Source: Pseudomonadota bacterium
GTDB lineage: Bacteria > Pseudomonadota > Gammaproteobacteria > Burkholderiales > Burkholderiaceae_B
Direction: 5' to 3'
Assembly (NCBI GenBank): GCA_023423975.1
Contig: JAFAEO010000048.1
Span: 62,001 to 126,000, forward strand
Length of the DNA: 64,000 nucleotides
Part shown: positions 16,424 through 24,513 of the stretch, one piece after another
Layout of the letters: every line of letters starts with the position of its first letter
How positions within the stretch are numbered: the first letter of the stretch is position 1
Notes under the pieces: model-generated
Told to the model about the DNA's origin: nothing
Seen by the model: only the letters and a program-made list of their open reading frames with translations
Database searches by the model: none
Translations under genes and position numbers: made by a program

Positions 16424-17368
16424 ATGCCGCAAACCATTGAGATCGTCACAACCGACGGATACCGGCTGCAAGCGAACGTGTGGCATCATGCACAAAGCAG
16501 TTCGCACAGTCCCGTGGTCATCATCAATAGCGCCACATCAGTGCGCTGTCGATACTACGACAGGTTTGCCCAGGCATTGCACGACCAGGGCTGCACGGTG
16601 CTGACCTATGACTATCGTGGCATCGGCGATTCAAAGCTTGGGTCATTGCGCGGCCTTGCTGCAGGATGGCTCGATTGGGGTCAGGCGGATTTTGAAGCGG
16701 TGCTTCAATACGCGCACACCCAATTTTGCCACTCTCCCATCTATATCGTAGGCCATTCGATTGGCGGATTTCTGATCGGACTGGCGCCGTCGTCACATTT
16801 GATCGAACGTATTTTCACCATGGGCGCGCAATATGCCTACTGGCGCGACTATGCCCGCCGATCACGCGCCCGCATGTTCCTGCAATGGCATATCACCATG
16901 CCGCTTCTGGCAAGGGTATTCGGATTCATGCCGGCCAAGCGCCTGGGCTGGATGGAAGACACCCCCAAAGGCGTGGCCATGGATTGGGCCGGCATGGGCT
17001 CGCGATTTGAATTGTCTATCGGTCGCAAATACGGCAAAACACTTGCCGAAAACAACCTGTTGCCAGCGCACTTTAGGCAAGTGAAGGCGCCGGTGCTGGC
17101 GCTGGGGGTCAGTGACGATCCGTTTGGCACACCGGCTGCACTGGACCGGGTACTTGACTACTACAGCGGTTGCGAACGATATCACCTGCGGGTATCACCA
17201 ACTAGCATTGAGCATGAAAAAATCGGGCATTTCGCGTTCTTTCACAGCCGCTTCGCGGACTCACTATGGCCCATTGCCTTTGACTGGCTGCTTGATGGAG
17301 CCATTGAGCCAGCAAGGGGCACGATCATCAGCCACAAGGGTAAAGTAGAGAGTCATCCGGCCAGCTGA
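16424..17368 (+). CDS. Alpha/beta hydrolase
   Basis: A 314-residue alpha/beta hydrolase. GHSIGGFLIG carries the nucleophilic Ser in a G-H-S-x-G elbow, YDYRGIGDSK is the oxyanion-side loop, SDDPFGTPAA holds the likely catalytic Asp, and IGHFAFFHSRF the His. I chose the ATG at 16424, preceded by an AGGAG at 16412; the longer frame begins within the thioesterase gene. It follows the PaaI-like thioesterase after 17 bases on the same strand. Esterase or lipase-like activity is likely; the substrate is not evident. It converges on the broken methyltransferase gene, with a 21-base gap. Confidence 0.85.
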   Translation: MPQTIEIVTTDGYRLQANVWHHAQSSSHSPVVIINSATSVRCRYYDRFAQALHDQGCTVLTYDYRGIGDSKLGSLRGLAAGWLDWGQADFEAVLQYAHTQFCHSPIYIVGHSIGGFLIGLAPSSHLIERIFTMGAQYAYWRDYARRSRARMFLQWHITMPLLARVFGFMPAKRLGWMEDTPKGVAMDWAGMGSRFELSIGRKYGKTLAENNLLPAHFRQVKAPVLALGVSDDPFGTPAALDRVLDYYSGCERYHLRVSPTSIEHEKIGHFAFFHSRFADSLWPIAFDWLLDGAIEPARGTIISHKGKVESHPAS

Positions 17369-17389
17369 CATGCAATCACGCCGGCAGCA

Positions 17390-18095
17390 TCATCGCTGTC
17401 CAGACACGGTCACAGTTGCAGCAAGCGACCATAAGCCGAGGCTTTTATCACGCCACGTTCCATTGGCCTCCAGACATGATTCGCCAATGAGCATTTGCGG
17501 TTGCGGCCAGCCAAACGGCGGCAACGTCAGGTTCAATGCGCGCCAATCGCCGTCTTGGCAATCGTTATTTTCTTCAATCAGAGGGAATGTGGTGGTAAGC
17601 AGCCATCGGGCGCCCGAAGCCCGGAAATTGGCGACGGCAGCATCAATATGAGCGAACGACAGATGCACCAGACAGTCACGACAAAGTATTAAATCAGCTT
17701 TTGGCAAAGGATCTACCGTGATATCGGCCACCATGAATCGATGGGCGTCGTTGTCTGCCCATTGGTGGATATTTTGTTCAATGAGCGATGGAACGATATC
17801 AATCCCGGTATACGCGATGCCCGTTATTATCTCCCTTATCCAGTTTGCATCACCGCAGGGAGCGTCCAGGATTGATTGCACGCCCAGATGATCGAAGAGT
17901 GCTGGCAGGCGGTTGCGAATTGCCTCCGTAGCCTGGCGTTCCGAGCCCAGCCCCGAAACAGAGCCGCCGGCCCCCCCACATGTTGATTTGCTCAATCCGC
18001 TTGAACCGCTCGGCCAGCGAGAGGCCTTCAAAGGACTCGCGATATTGCTCAAAACGCAAATGTGCCATCACGGGTTCACGATCTTTGTATTGCAT
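17390..18095 (-). pseudogene. Class I SAM-dependent methyltransferase, frameshifted at a G7 tract
   Basis: Two frames together make one methyltransferase. The N-terminal frame, from the ATG at 18095 (after an AGGAAG site), reads MQYKDREPVMAHLRF and on to RIEQINMWGG. The C-terminal frame picks up with AGGSVSGLGSERQ and contains the SAM-binding motif SILDAPCGDANW, then DLILCRDCLVHLSF. They meet at seven G on the minus strand (seven C at 17971-17977). Six G would join them as NMWGAGGSVSGLGSE, matching the WGG..SVSG.GS segment usual in this family. So the gene is a pseudogene, a phase-variable gene, or carries a sequencing error. No partner suggests a substrate. Confidence 0.8.
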
Positions 18096-18410
18096 CACCA
18101 CTTCCTTCCGTTTGCGCCAGGAACGGCTTGCCTGAAAAAGGGCGATGTTGTGTTTGCCTGAGCACGCATCCGCCTCAAGCGGCAACGCCATTGTCTAACG
18201 ACACCTGTCCGCCTGTGCCAGCTTGTCAATACAACAAATACTAGCAAAATATCGTCGATGACGTTCAATGAAATGAGCTGCTGGAATGTGCCGGTGTGTT
18301 TTCCCATTCCGGCCAGGACATATCTGCCGTCTGTGACGCCCGATCAATTCCCCCCATGGACCCGTTCGCCCATGCGTATATAGACGCATTGCCAGAAGCT
18401 GTCGCTGCGG
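18096..18410. other. Intergenic region, nothing definite
   Basis: About 315 bases between the broken methyltransferase gene and the SDR gene, both leftward. The methyltransferase promoter must lie here. I see no gene, no strong hairpin with a T-run and no clear operator. Confidence 0.35.
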
Positions 18411-19193
18411 TCAGACCGTAGGCACTGTGCCGCCATCGATCACATATTCGGTGCCGGTGATTGAGCCTGCTCTGGGTGAAACCAGGAAAGCGATAAGATC
18501 GGCCACTTCCTGCGGTTTTGCCGGACGCCCTAACGGAATCCCGCCAAGCGCATCCATGATTATTTTTTTCCCGTCCTCATAATCGGTATTGTTGTTTTGC
18601 GCGAGACGAGTAGCCAGTTGCGCGGCCGCCTCAGTTTCAATCCAGCCAGGCGATACCCGGATCACGCGCACGCCTTTCGGAGATACTTCTTTTGACAGGC
18701 TCTTGCTGTAGGTCGCCAGCGCAGCCTTTGCTGCGGCGTAGGCAGTTGTCGATTCCGGCAATGGCAGTTCACGCTGAATGGAGGTGACATGAATAATCAC
18801 CCCCGATCCCTGCTTGATCATGGAGGGTAGCAAAGATCGATCAATACGAACAGCTGGCATTAGGTTCAGGCTCAGCTCCTGTTGCCAATACTGGTCGCTC
18901 AACGCCAGATAACCGCCGGGCGGCGAACTGGATCCGCCAACAACATGGATAAGAAAATCAACACCACCCCATTGTTCCAGTACGGCGTCGCATACCGCGG
19001 CGCATCCGTCTGGCGTTGCGATATCTGCAGCAATGTAGGATATATTATCCGGCGCGCGATCGGGCACCTTGCGGGCTGTGGCAATGATGTGCACGCCCAG
19101 TTCATGCAGCACGTTGACGACCGCCGCACCCACCCCTGCGGTACCGCCGGTAACCAGCGCCCGACAGCCTTCGATATTCAGATCAAAGCTCAT
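18411..19193 (-). CDS. SDR family oxidoreductase
   Basis: A 260-residue short-chain dehydrogenase/reductase. ALVTGGTAGVG is the Rossmann dinucleotide loop, the catalytic Ser is in HVTSIQRELP and the Tyr/Lys pair is in AYAAAKAAL, and the C-terminus ends GTEYVIDGGTVPTV as usual. It is the second gene of a leftward pair: the NTF2-like gene upstream ends in an ATGA overlap with this start. Divergent from both is an HxlR-type regulator, so the pair is likely an HxlR-controlled detoxification or redox operon; the substrate is not known. Confidence 0.9.
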   Translation of the reverse strand: MSFDLNIEGCRALVTGGTAGVGAAVVNVLHELGVHIIATARKVPDRAPDNISYIAADIATPDGCAAVCDAVLEQWGGVDFLIHVVGGSSSPPGGYLALSDQYWQQELSLNLMPAVRIDRSLLPSMIKQGSGVIIHVTSIQRELPLPESTTAYAAAKAALATYSKSLSKEVSPKGVRVIRVSPGWIETEAAAQLATRLAQNNNTDYEDGKKIIMDALGGIPLGRPAKPQEVADLIAFLVSPRAGSITGTEYVIDGGTVPTV

Positions 19194-19516
19194 GGGGCAA
19201 TCTCCAGCGAGGCGATTTTATTGTTTTCAAGTACGAAGCGATACCGGATATTAATTGGACTGCCTGGAAAATTGCCTTGCAGACGACTACTGACGATGAT
19301 TTGCCGGTCCTGTTCGATCACATCAAAAGGCTCGGACGTATACACATATTTTGCAGTCGCTTCAGCGCGCCAGCGCTCAATGGCAGCGCGTCCGTTATAC
19401 GTTTGCTTTTCGTCTATAACGACACCTTGTTCAGTAAAGCAATCGGCTAGCGCCTTGCCGTTATCTTTGTCGGCATTGAAATAGGCCTGGATCGGTTCAG
19501 GTAAATTGACAGGCAT
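19190..19516 (-). CDS. NTF2-like (SnoaL-type) protein
   Basis: A 108-residue single-domain protein with the cone fold pattern of the SnoaL/NTF2 superfamily: PIQAYFNADKDNGKALADCFTEQGVVIDEKQTYNGRAAIERW followed by beta strands ending NKIASLEIAP. Such proteins bind small hydrophobic ligands and may be isomerases or accessory proteins. The stop overlaps the SDR start (ATGA), so the two are co-translated. The promoter lies in the operator region shared with the divergent HxlR gene. Confidence 0.8.
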   Translation of the reverse strand: MPVNLPEPIQAYFNADKDNGKALADCFTEQGVVIDEKQTYNGRAAIERWRAEATAKYVYTSEPFDVIEQDRQIIVSSRLQGNFPGSPINIRYRFVLENNKIASLEIAP

Positions 19517-19575
19517 TCAAGTTCTCCATGCAAGAGGGGTAAACAAAAATCGACAGTTTTCATTTGATTTTTGAA

Positions 19576-19638
19576 CATACTGGCACTAAACTTACTTTTC
19601 AACAAGTACGCACTAAAAAGTAAGTGCTAAACAGTATG
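19576..19638. promoter_or_regulatory. Inverted-repeat operator between the NTF2/SDR pair and the HxlR regulator
   Basis: Two nested inverted repeats share a centre near 19607: CATACTG at 19576-19582 with CAGTATG at 19632-19638, and CTTACTTTT at 19591-19599 with AAAAGTAAG at 19616-19624. CACTAAA also occurs twice in direct orientation (19584 and 19611). The site lies in the only intergenic space between two divergent units, where HxlR family members bind dyads. Confidence 0.6.
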
Positions 19639-19658
19639 CACCATTGACCCGCAAAGAA

Positions 19659-19997
19659 ATGACCATGAACATAACCCGACCCGCGTATACCGCTGATACA
19701 GCGGCCGATGGCGTTGAGCAGGCGATTCGCGTACTGGAAGGACGCTGGAAACTGCTTATTCTGTTTCGTCTTTTTGGTGGACGTTTACTGCGTTTTTCCG
19801 AACTCGAACGCACACTGCCTGGCATTTCCCAGAAGATGCTGATTCAGCAATTACGCCAATTGGAGACCGACGGCATTGTGCTCCGCATCGATCACCAAGA
19901 GGTGCCGCCCAAAGTGGAATACGGCCTGACTGAATGGGGCCAGGCGCTATGCCCTGCTCTGGATTCGCTACTCAAATGGGCGGAACAGCGTCCCTGA
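19659..19997 (+). CDS. HxlR family winged-helix regulator
   Basis: A 112-residue single-domain regulator. VLEGRWKLLILFRLFGGRLLRFSELERTLPGISQKMLIQQLRQLETDGIVLR is the HxlR (DUF24) signature. The N-terminal cysteine that makes YodB/HypR-type members sense quinones or hypochlorite is missing; the one Cys lies near the C-terminus, so the sensing mechanism is open. I chose the ATG at 19659; a TTG at 19644 and an ATG at 19665 are alternatives. It is divergent from the NTF2/SDR pair across the operator at 19576 and probably represses that pair and itself. Confidence 0.9.
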   Translation: MTMNITRPAYTADTAADGVEQAIRVLEGRWKLLILFRLFGGRLLRFSELERTLPGISQKMLIQQLRQLETDGIVLRIDHQEVPPKVEYGLTEWGQALCPALDSLLKWAEQRP

Positions 19998-20177
19998 GCG
20001 CGGCAGAGTGGCAGCGCACACGCGCCTTGAGCAAGAACTGAATTACGATCGTACCATTGCCGGATGATCGGAATGCGATTTGTCATCAACGGTAGCTGGA
20101 GCGGCCCCTGCGGGACAAATAAAGAGATAGACAGACCGGAAGTCGAGACTGGCAGATAATTGAAAGATTAACGGGCA

Positions 20178-20212
20178 ATAAAAAACCCGCAGGGAAAAAT
20201 GCTTGCGGGTTT
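20178..20212 (-). terminator. Intrinsic terminator after tRNA-Val
   Basis: AAACCCGCA at 20183-20191 pairs with TGCGGGTTT at 20204-20212 over a 12-base loop; on the minus strand the stem is followed by TTTTTT. It lies about 84 bases downstream of the tRNA-Val 3' end and fits as its terminator. Confidence 0.75.
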
Positions 20213-20295
20213 GATGATATTGTCTGGCCGGTGATATAGCTTAAAAAGTCTTTAAAGAAAACTTGAACACTCTACTGGCAAATGACAGATAAAAC

Positions 20296-20372
20296 TGGTA
20301 GGCAGTACTGGATTCGAACCAGCGACCTCTACGATGTCAACGTAGCGCTCTAACCAACTGAGCTAACCGCCT
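20296..20372 (-). tRNA. tRNA-Val (anticodon GAC)
   Basis: The 77-base transcript folds completely: acceptor AGGCGGT pairs with ACTGCCT (one G-U), the D arm is GCTC...GAGC, the anticodon stem is CTACG/CGTAG around loop TTGACAT (anticodon GAC, valine), and the T arm is GCTGG-TTCGAAT-CCAGT. A variable loop AGGTC precedes the T arm. The discriminator is A and the CCA end is encoded (20296-20298). It reads valine codons GUC and GUU and stands alone, with a terminator downstream. Confidence 0.97.
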
Positions 20373-20458
20373 TTAAGAAAGAAGAGAATTCTAACACTGT
20401 ATTGCCCGGCTTGTCCACATTTTCAAGCCATAAACGCGAACAATTTCTTCAGCTTGTC

Positions 20459-20623
20459 TCAATCACGGGATATGCTCTTGGATTGATAGCCAATACCGGA
20501 GTCTACGGTCCCATAAATCTGGACTTTACTGCCACTGCGCCCGCTATCGGCCGCGTTACTGGCGCAACCGCCGAGCAGACCAACACCCAGTATAAGGGCC
20601 AGAGTGCATATCATCGCTTTCAT
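20459..20623 (-). CDS. Small lipoprotein, 54 residues
   Basis: A 54-residue protein starting MKAMICTLALILGVGLLGGC. The first 19 residues are a lipoprotein signal peptide with lipobox LGGC and Cys20 as the lipid-modified residue; the mature part ASNAADSGRSGSKVQIYGTV ends in a short beta-strand-like segment. The ATG follows an AAGGAA ribosome site by 6 bases. Ser or Asn follows the +1 Cys by one residue, favouring outer-membrane sorting. It lies just downstream of uvrD on the same strand and before tRNA-Val. I do not recognise the family. Confidence 0.7.
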   Translation of the reverse strand: MKAMICTLALILGVGLLGGCASNAADSGRSGSKVQIYGTVDSGIGYQSKSISRD

Positions 20624-20666
20624 AATAGTTCCTTTATGTGCTTAGTTACCCACTGGCCTGATCCGT

Positions 20667-22931
20667 TCAGGCGGCAATGATGTCCAGTTTGGCTACAGCC
20701 AGGGCCAGCGTTTTTGCGCCGGCATCTCTGAATACAATCTCCGCCTGGGCATCTGCGCCCTGCCCGCTTAACCTGATGATTGTTCCATCACCAAAGCGCG
20801 CGTGACGCACGCCCTGGCCAATCCGGAATTGTTTGCCGCTGACACTGACGCCCGAGCTTAAACTGCGTGGCGCCCGCGGCTCTATTCTGCCCGTAGATGG
20901 ACGTGCATGCGCATCCACATGCAAGCGCATGCCCCAGGAAGGCTCGGCCTGCTCGCGCGTACGCGGCGTTAACCACTTCAGATGGTCCTCGGGCAGTTCG
21001 TCCAGAAAGCGCGATCGCATCGAGTATCGCGTCTGTCCATGCAGCATGCGCGCATGCGCCAGACTGATGGTCAGACGCTCCTTGGCGCGCGTAATGGCCA
21101 CATACATCAGACGGCGCTCTTCCTGCAGTCCGTCTTCAGCCATCATGCTGTTTTCATGAGGGAACAGACCCTCTTCCACACCAGTGATGAAGACCGAGTC
21201 AAACTCCAGTCCCTTGGCCGCATGAATGGTCATCAGTTGAACGGCATCCTGACCGGCCTGTGCCTGATTGTCACCCGCTTCAAGCGAAGCATGGGATAAA
21301 AAAAGCGCCAGCGGTGTTGTCTGCTCCTGGGCAAATGGAGAATCGGGATCGTCTGGTGCGACCGAACGTTCAACCAGGGCCATGGCGGCTTTGCCTTCCA
21401 GGTTCTCCTCGGCACAGAACGCGGTGGCCGCGTTGATAAGCTCGCCCAGGTTTTCCAGCCGCTCTGCTCCTTCGCGTTCGGCTTCGTAGTGCGTGGTCAA
21501 ACCGGATATATCATTAACGTGCTTGATCAATTCGGCAAGCGTCAGGGTTTGCGCGGCTTCGCGCAGTGTTTCGATCAATTTGGCAAAGGCCAGCAACTTG
21601 CCGCCACTGCGACCGGATACCGCACCTACGGCGTGAATCAGATTACAACCAATCTGACGCGCCGAGTCAGTGAGGTTTTCCAGGGTTCTGGCACCGATAC
21701 CGCGTGCAGGAAAGTTAACGACGCGCATGAACGAGGTATCATCATCGCCGCTGGCTACTAATCTCAGGTAGGCCAGGACATGTTTGATTTCCTGGCGTTC
21801 GAAAAAGCGCAGGCCACCGTAGACCTTGTAAGGTATGTGTGCGGAAAACAGCGCGTGTTCGATGGGTCGCGATTGCGCGTTGCTGCGATACAAAACCGCA
21901 ATCTCACTGCGCATGCGACCTTCATTGATTTGCGCACGAATTTCATCCACGACCCACTGCGCTTCCAGCAGATCGGTAGGCTGTTCAACCACCCGAAGCA
22001 GTTCGCCTTCGCCCCTGTCGGTCCACAGATTTTTGCCGAGACGCTCCGTGTTGTGCTCGATCAGCGCATTGGCGGCATCCAGAATGTGGCCAAAGGAACG
22101 GTAGTTCTGTTCCAGCCGGATAATATTGTCGCCGGCATAGTCGCGCTCGAAGGTAGACATATTGCCCACATTGGCGCCCCGGAAGGCGTAAATGGACTGG
22201 TCGTCGTCACCCACGGCAAACAGCGATGCATCGCCGCCGGCCAGCAGACAGAGCCATTTGTATTGCAGTGTATTGGTGTCCTGAAACTCGTCGACCAGAA
22301 TATAACGAAAGCGCCGCTGATAGTGCTCGCGCACCAGGGCATTACGCGACAACAGCTCATAGGCGCGCAGCAGCAATTCGGCAAAATCGACAACACCCTC
22401 GCGCTGGCACTGCTCCTGGTACAGCTGGTAAATTTCTGCCAGGCGCTTGCGATGCGCATCCCATATTTCAATGTGCTCGGGCCGTTCGCCGTTTTCCTTG
22501 GCATTATTGATAAAGCGCTGCACGTCCCTGGGGGGAAACTTTTCGTCGTCGATATCATTGGCTTTGATCAGACGCTTGATAGCTGCCAGTTGATCTGCGA
22601 TATCCAGGATCTGAAAATTCTGTGGCAAACCGGCATCGCGATAATGCGCACGCAAAAGCCGATTGCATAAACCGTGAAAAGTGCCCACCCACATGCCGCG
22701 AGTGTCCACCGGCAACATGGCCGTCAGCCGCGTGAGCATTTCACGCGCGGCCTTATTGGTGAAAGTAACGGCGAGTACACCATATGGGCTGACTTTTCCA
22801 TTCTGGATCAGCCAGGCCATACGGGTGGTTAGGACTTTGGTTTTACCACTACCGGCGCCAGCCAGAACAAGCGTATGTTTACTGGCTGTGGTTACCGCCG
22901 CCAGTTGCTCAGGGTTTAACTGCCCGATCAT
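20667..22931 (-). CDS. uvrD: DNA helicase II (UvrD), SF1A 3'-5' helicase
   Basis: A 754-residue helicase of the UvrD/Rep/PcrA group that unwinds DNA during nucleotide excision repair and mismatch repair. Walker A is AGAGSGKT at about residues 24-31, Walker B is YILVDEFQDTN, and motif III (AVGDDDQSIYAFRGA), the QNYRS motif IV and the VAITRAKERL motif VI follow in order. The C-terminal 50 residues (GVRHARFGDGTIIRL) are the Tudor-like domain found in UvrD and PcrA. The start overlaps the stop of the desaturase gene in an ATGA, so translation is coupled to it. Confidence 0.93.
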   Translation of the reverse strand: MIGQLNPEQLAAVTTASKHTLVLAGAGSGKTKVLTTRMAWLIQNGKVSPYGVLAVTFTNKAAREMLTRLTAMLPVDTRGMWVGTFHGLCNRLLRAHYRDAGLPQNFQILDIADQLAAIKRLIKANDIDDEKFPPRDVQRFINNAKENGERPEHIEIWDAHRKRLAEIYQLYQEQCQREGVVDFAELLLRAYELLSRNALVREHYQRRFRYILVDEFQDTNTLQYKWLCLLAGGDASLFAVGDDDQSIYAFRGANVGNMSTFERDYAGDNIIRLEQNYRSFGHILDAANALIEHNTERLGKNLWTDRGEGELLRVVEQPTDLLEAQWVVDEIRAQINEGRMRSEIAVLYRSNAQSRPIEHALFSAHIPYKVYGGLRFFERQEIKHVLAYLRLVASGDDDTSFMRVVNFPARGIGARTLENLTDSARQIGCNLIHAVGAVSGRSGGKLLAFAKLIETLREAAQTLTLAELIKHVNDISGLTTHYEAEREGAERLENLGELINAATAFCAEENLEGKAAMALVERSVAPDDPDSPFAQEQTTPLALFLSHASLEAGDNQAQAGQDAVQLMTIHAAKGLEFDSVFITGVEEGLFPHENSMMAEDGLQEERRLMYVAITRAKERLTISLAHARMLHGQTRYSMRSRFLDELPEDHLKWLTPRTREQAEPSWGMRLHVDAHARPSTGRIEPRAPRSLSSGVSVSGKQFRIGQGVRHARFGDGTIIRLSGQGADAQAEIVFRDAGAKTLALAVAKLDIIAA

Positions 22932-24130
22932 GCGGCATAGCGGCGCAGACGGAGAGCAAACTGTTCAAGGCTCTGAATACCGCTTTGCTGCGCATGCTGG
23001 CACCACTGTTGCAGATCACCCAGCAATTGCTCGCTGCTGGCAGTGGAACTTGTCCATACGCGATACAACTCTTCGCGCATATGAACCAGCTTGGCCAGCA
23101 TTGTGTTTTGCGACAGCATGCTGTCCAGTTCCTGTTTTTCCTGCGGATTCAGGGCCAGGTCAGCCTGTCCAAGGCGTGACTGTACCTTCTGCAACAGTTC
23201 ACGTTCCTGATCGCTGGCGCCAGACTGGGTCAGGCGCTTGATTTCGGACTGAACGGACTGGCGCAGCATGCTGGCATAACGCGCCATGATTTCATAGCGG
23301 TGCGTAATCACACCCTGCAGGGTTTGCTCGGTCACAGAGTCGGACTTGTCGCGGACCAGTTTCAGCTTGGGTGCAACCTTCTTGACCTGAGCCAGACGCA
23401 GCGCCTGCAAGACCCGAATGTACCCCCAGCCGATATCAAATTCATACCATTTGCTGGAAAACTTGGCGGACGTACCGTAAGCATGGTGATTGTTGTGCAG
23501 TTCTTCGCCACCAATGATGATGCCGATGGGAAACAAATTGGTACTAGTATCGGGACTGGAGAAATTGCGGTAGCCGATATAGTGACCCAGACCGTTGACC
23601 ACGCCGGCAGCCCAGAATGGGATCCATGCCATTTGCACAGCCCACACGGTCAGGCCAAGTGCGCCGAACAACAGCAAGTCGATGGCCAGCATTGTGAAAA
23701 TACCCAGTGTGGTGTGGCGGGAATAGACGTTGCGTTCCATCCAGTCGTCGGGCGTGCCGTGACTGAAGCGCTTGACGGTTTCCTCGTTGGCAGCCTCTTC
23801 ACGATACAGCTCTGCCCCTTTCCACAAGACCCGGTCGATACCGTAAATCATGGGAGAGTGAGGATCGCCTTCACGCTCGCATTTTGCATGGTGCTTGCGG
23901 TGGATCGCCACCCACTCGCGCGTGACCATCCCTGTGGTCAGCCAGAGCCAGAAGCGAAAGAAATGCGACACGGCCGGATGCAGATCCAGCCCCCGGTGAG
24001 CCTGACTACGGTGCAGATAAATCGTTACCGCCGCAATGGTGATATGCGTAAGCACCAGCGTGACAAGAATCACCTGCCACCAGCCAAGTTGCAAAAAGCC
24101 ACCGGAAATAAAGTCGAGAATTGTATCCAT
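22928..24130 (-). CDS. Acyl-CoA / fatty acid desaturase with C-terminal coiled-coil extension
   Basis: A 400-residue membrane di-iron desaturase of the stearoyl-CoA delta-9 type. The three histidine boxes are present: HRSQAHRG, HRKHHAKCE and HNNHHAYG, with hydrophobic helices between them. From about residue 260 the protein continues with an amphipathic, helix- and coil-rich extension of 130 residues, rich in Gln, Leu and Glu, that bacterial desaturases of this type in betaproteobacteria often carry and whose role is unknown. The stop overlaps uvrD (ATGA). The likely upstream context is purN-rsmB in the same direction, but a 383-base gap with a promoter separates rsmB from this gene. Confidence 0.87.
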   Translation of the reverse strand: MDTILDFISGGFLQLGWWQVILVTLVLTHITIAAVTIYLHRSQAHRGLDLHPAVSHFFRFWLWLTTGMVTREWVAIHRKHHAKCEREGDPHSPMIYGIDRVLWKGAELYREEAANEETVKRFSHGTPDDWMERNVYSRHTTLGIFTMLAIDLLLFGALGLTVWAVQMAWIPFWAAGVVNGLGHYIGYRNFSSPDTSTNLFPIGIIIGGEELHNNHHAYGTSAKFSSKWYEFDIGWGYIRVLQALRLAQVKKVAPKLKLVRDKSDSVTEQTLQGVITHRYEIMARYASMLRQSVQSEIKRLTQSGASDQERELLQKVQSRLGQADLALNPQEKQELDSMLSQNTMLAKLVHMREELYRVWTSSTASSEQLLGDLQQWCQHAQQSGIQSLEQFALRLRRYAA

Positions 24131-24513
24131 ATACCCTTTAAGGTCTCCTGAGATGCCCGTCGATTGCCGGGCATTGGCCCGCTGCGGCGGGCAGTGTGCC
24201 CTTATTCGGGCAGGATGCTGAGCGATAACAAATCGCGCAGGAATTATAACACTATGATTTAACTAAGAAAAAATTTAATTGCCTTTTTTCTTGATTTTGA
24301 GCAAGTCGTGAGCAGAATGTCATTATTCTGACACAGTACCGGCTGCTTTTCTTTAAATATAGTCCTATTCTCGGTCTGCAATGCGGGTTTATACGCCGAT
24401 TGTGTTGCGCAAGGTTACAAACGCACACCCACAGAGAAATTAGCGGGTTTTAACCGCTTATTTCCCTATTTTAAGACCATTTTGACAACAGGAGGTTCCC
24501 TGAGGCCACAGAT
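24131..24513. other. Intergenic region upstream of the desaturase
   Basis: About 380 bases. The 24155-24215 segment has several short GC-rich inverted repeats (for example GCCCG/CGGGC), a possible leader hairpin or the end of the rsmB transcript. The AT-rich stretch 24240-24300 is a plausible promoter. I see no gene. Confidence 0.35.
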
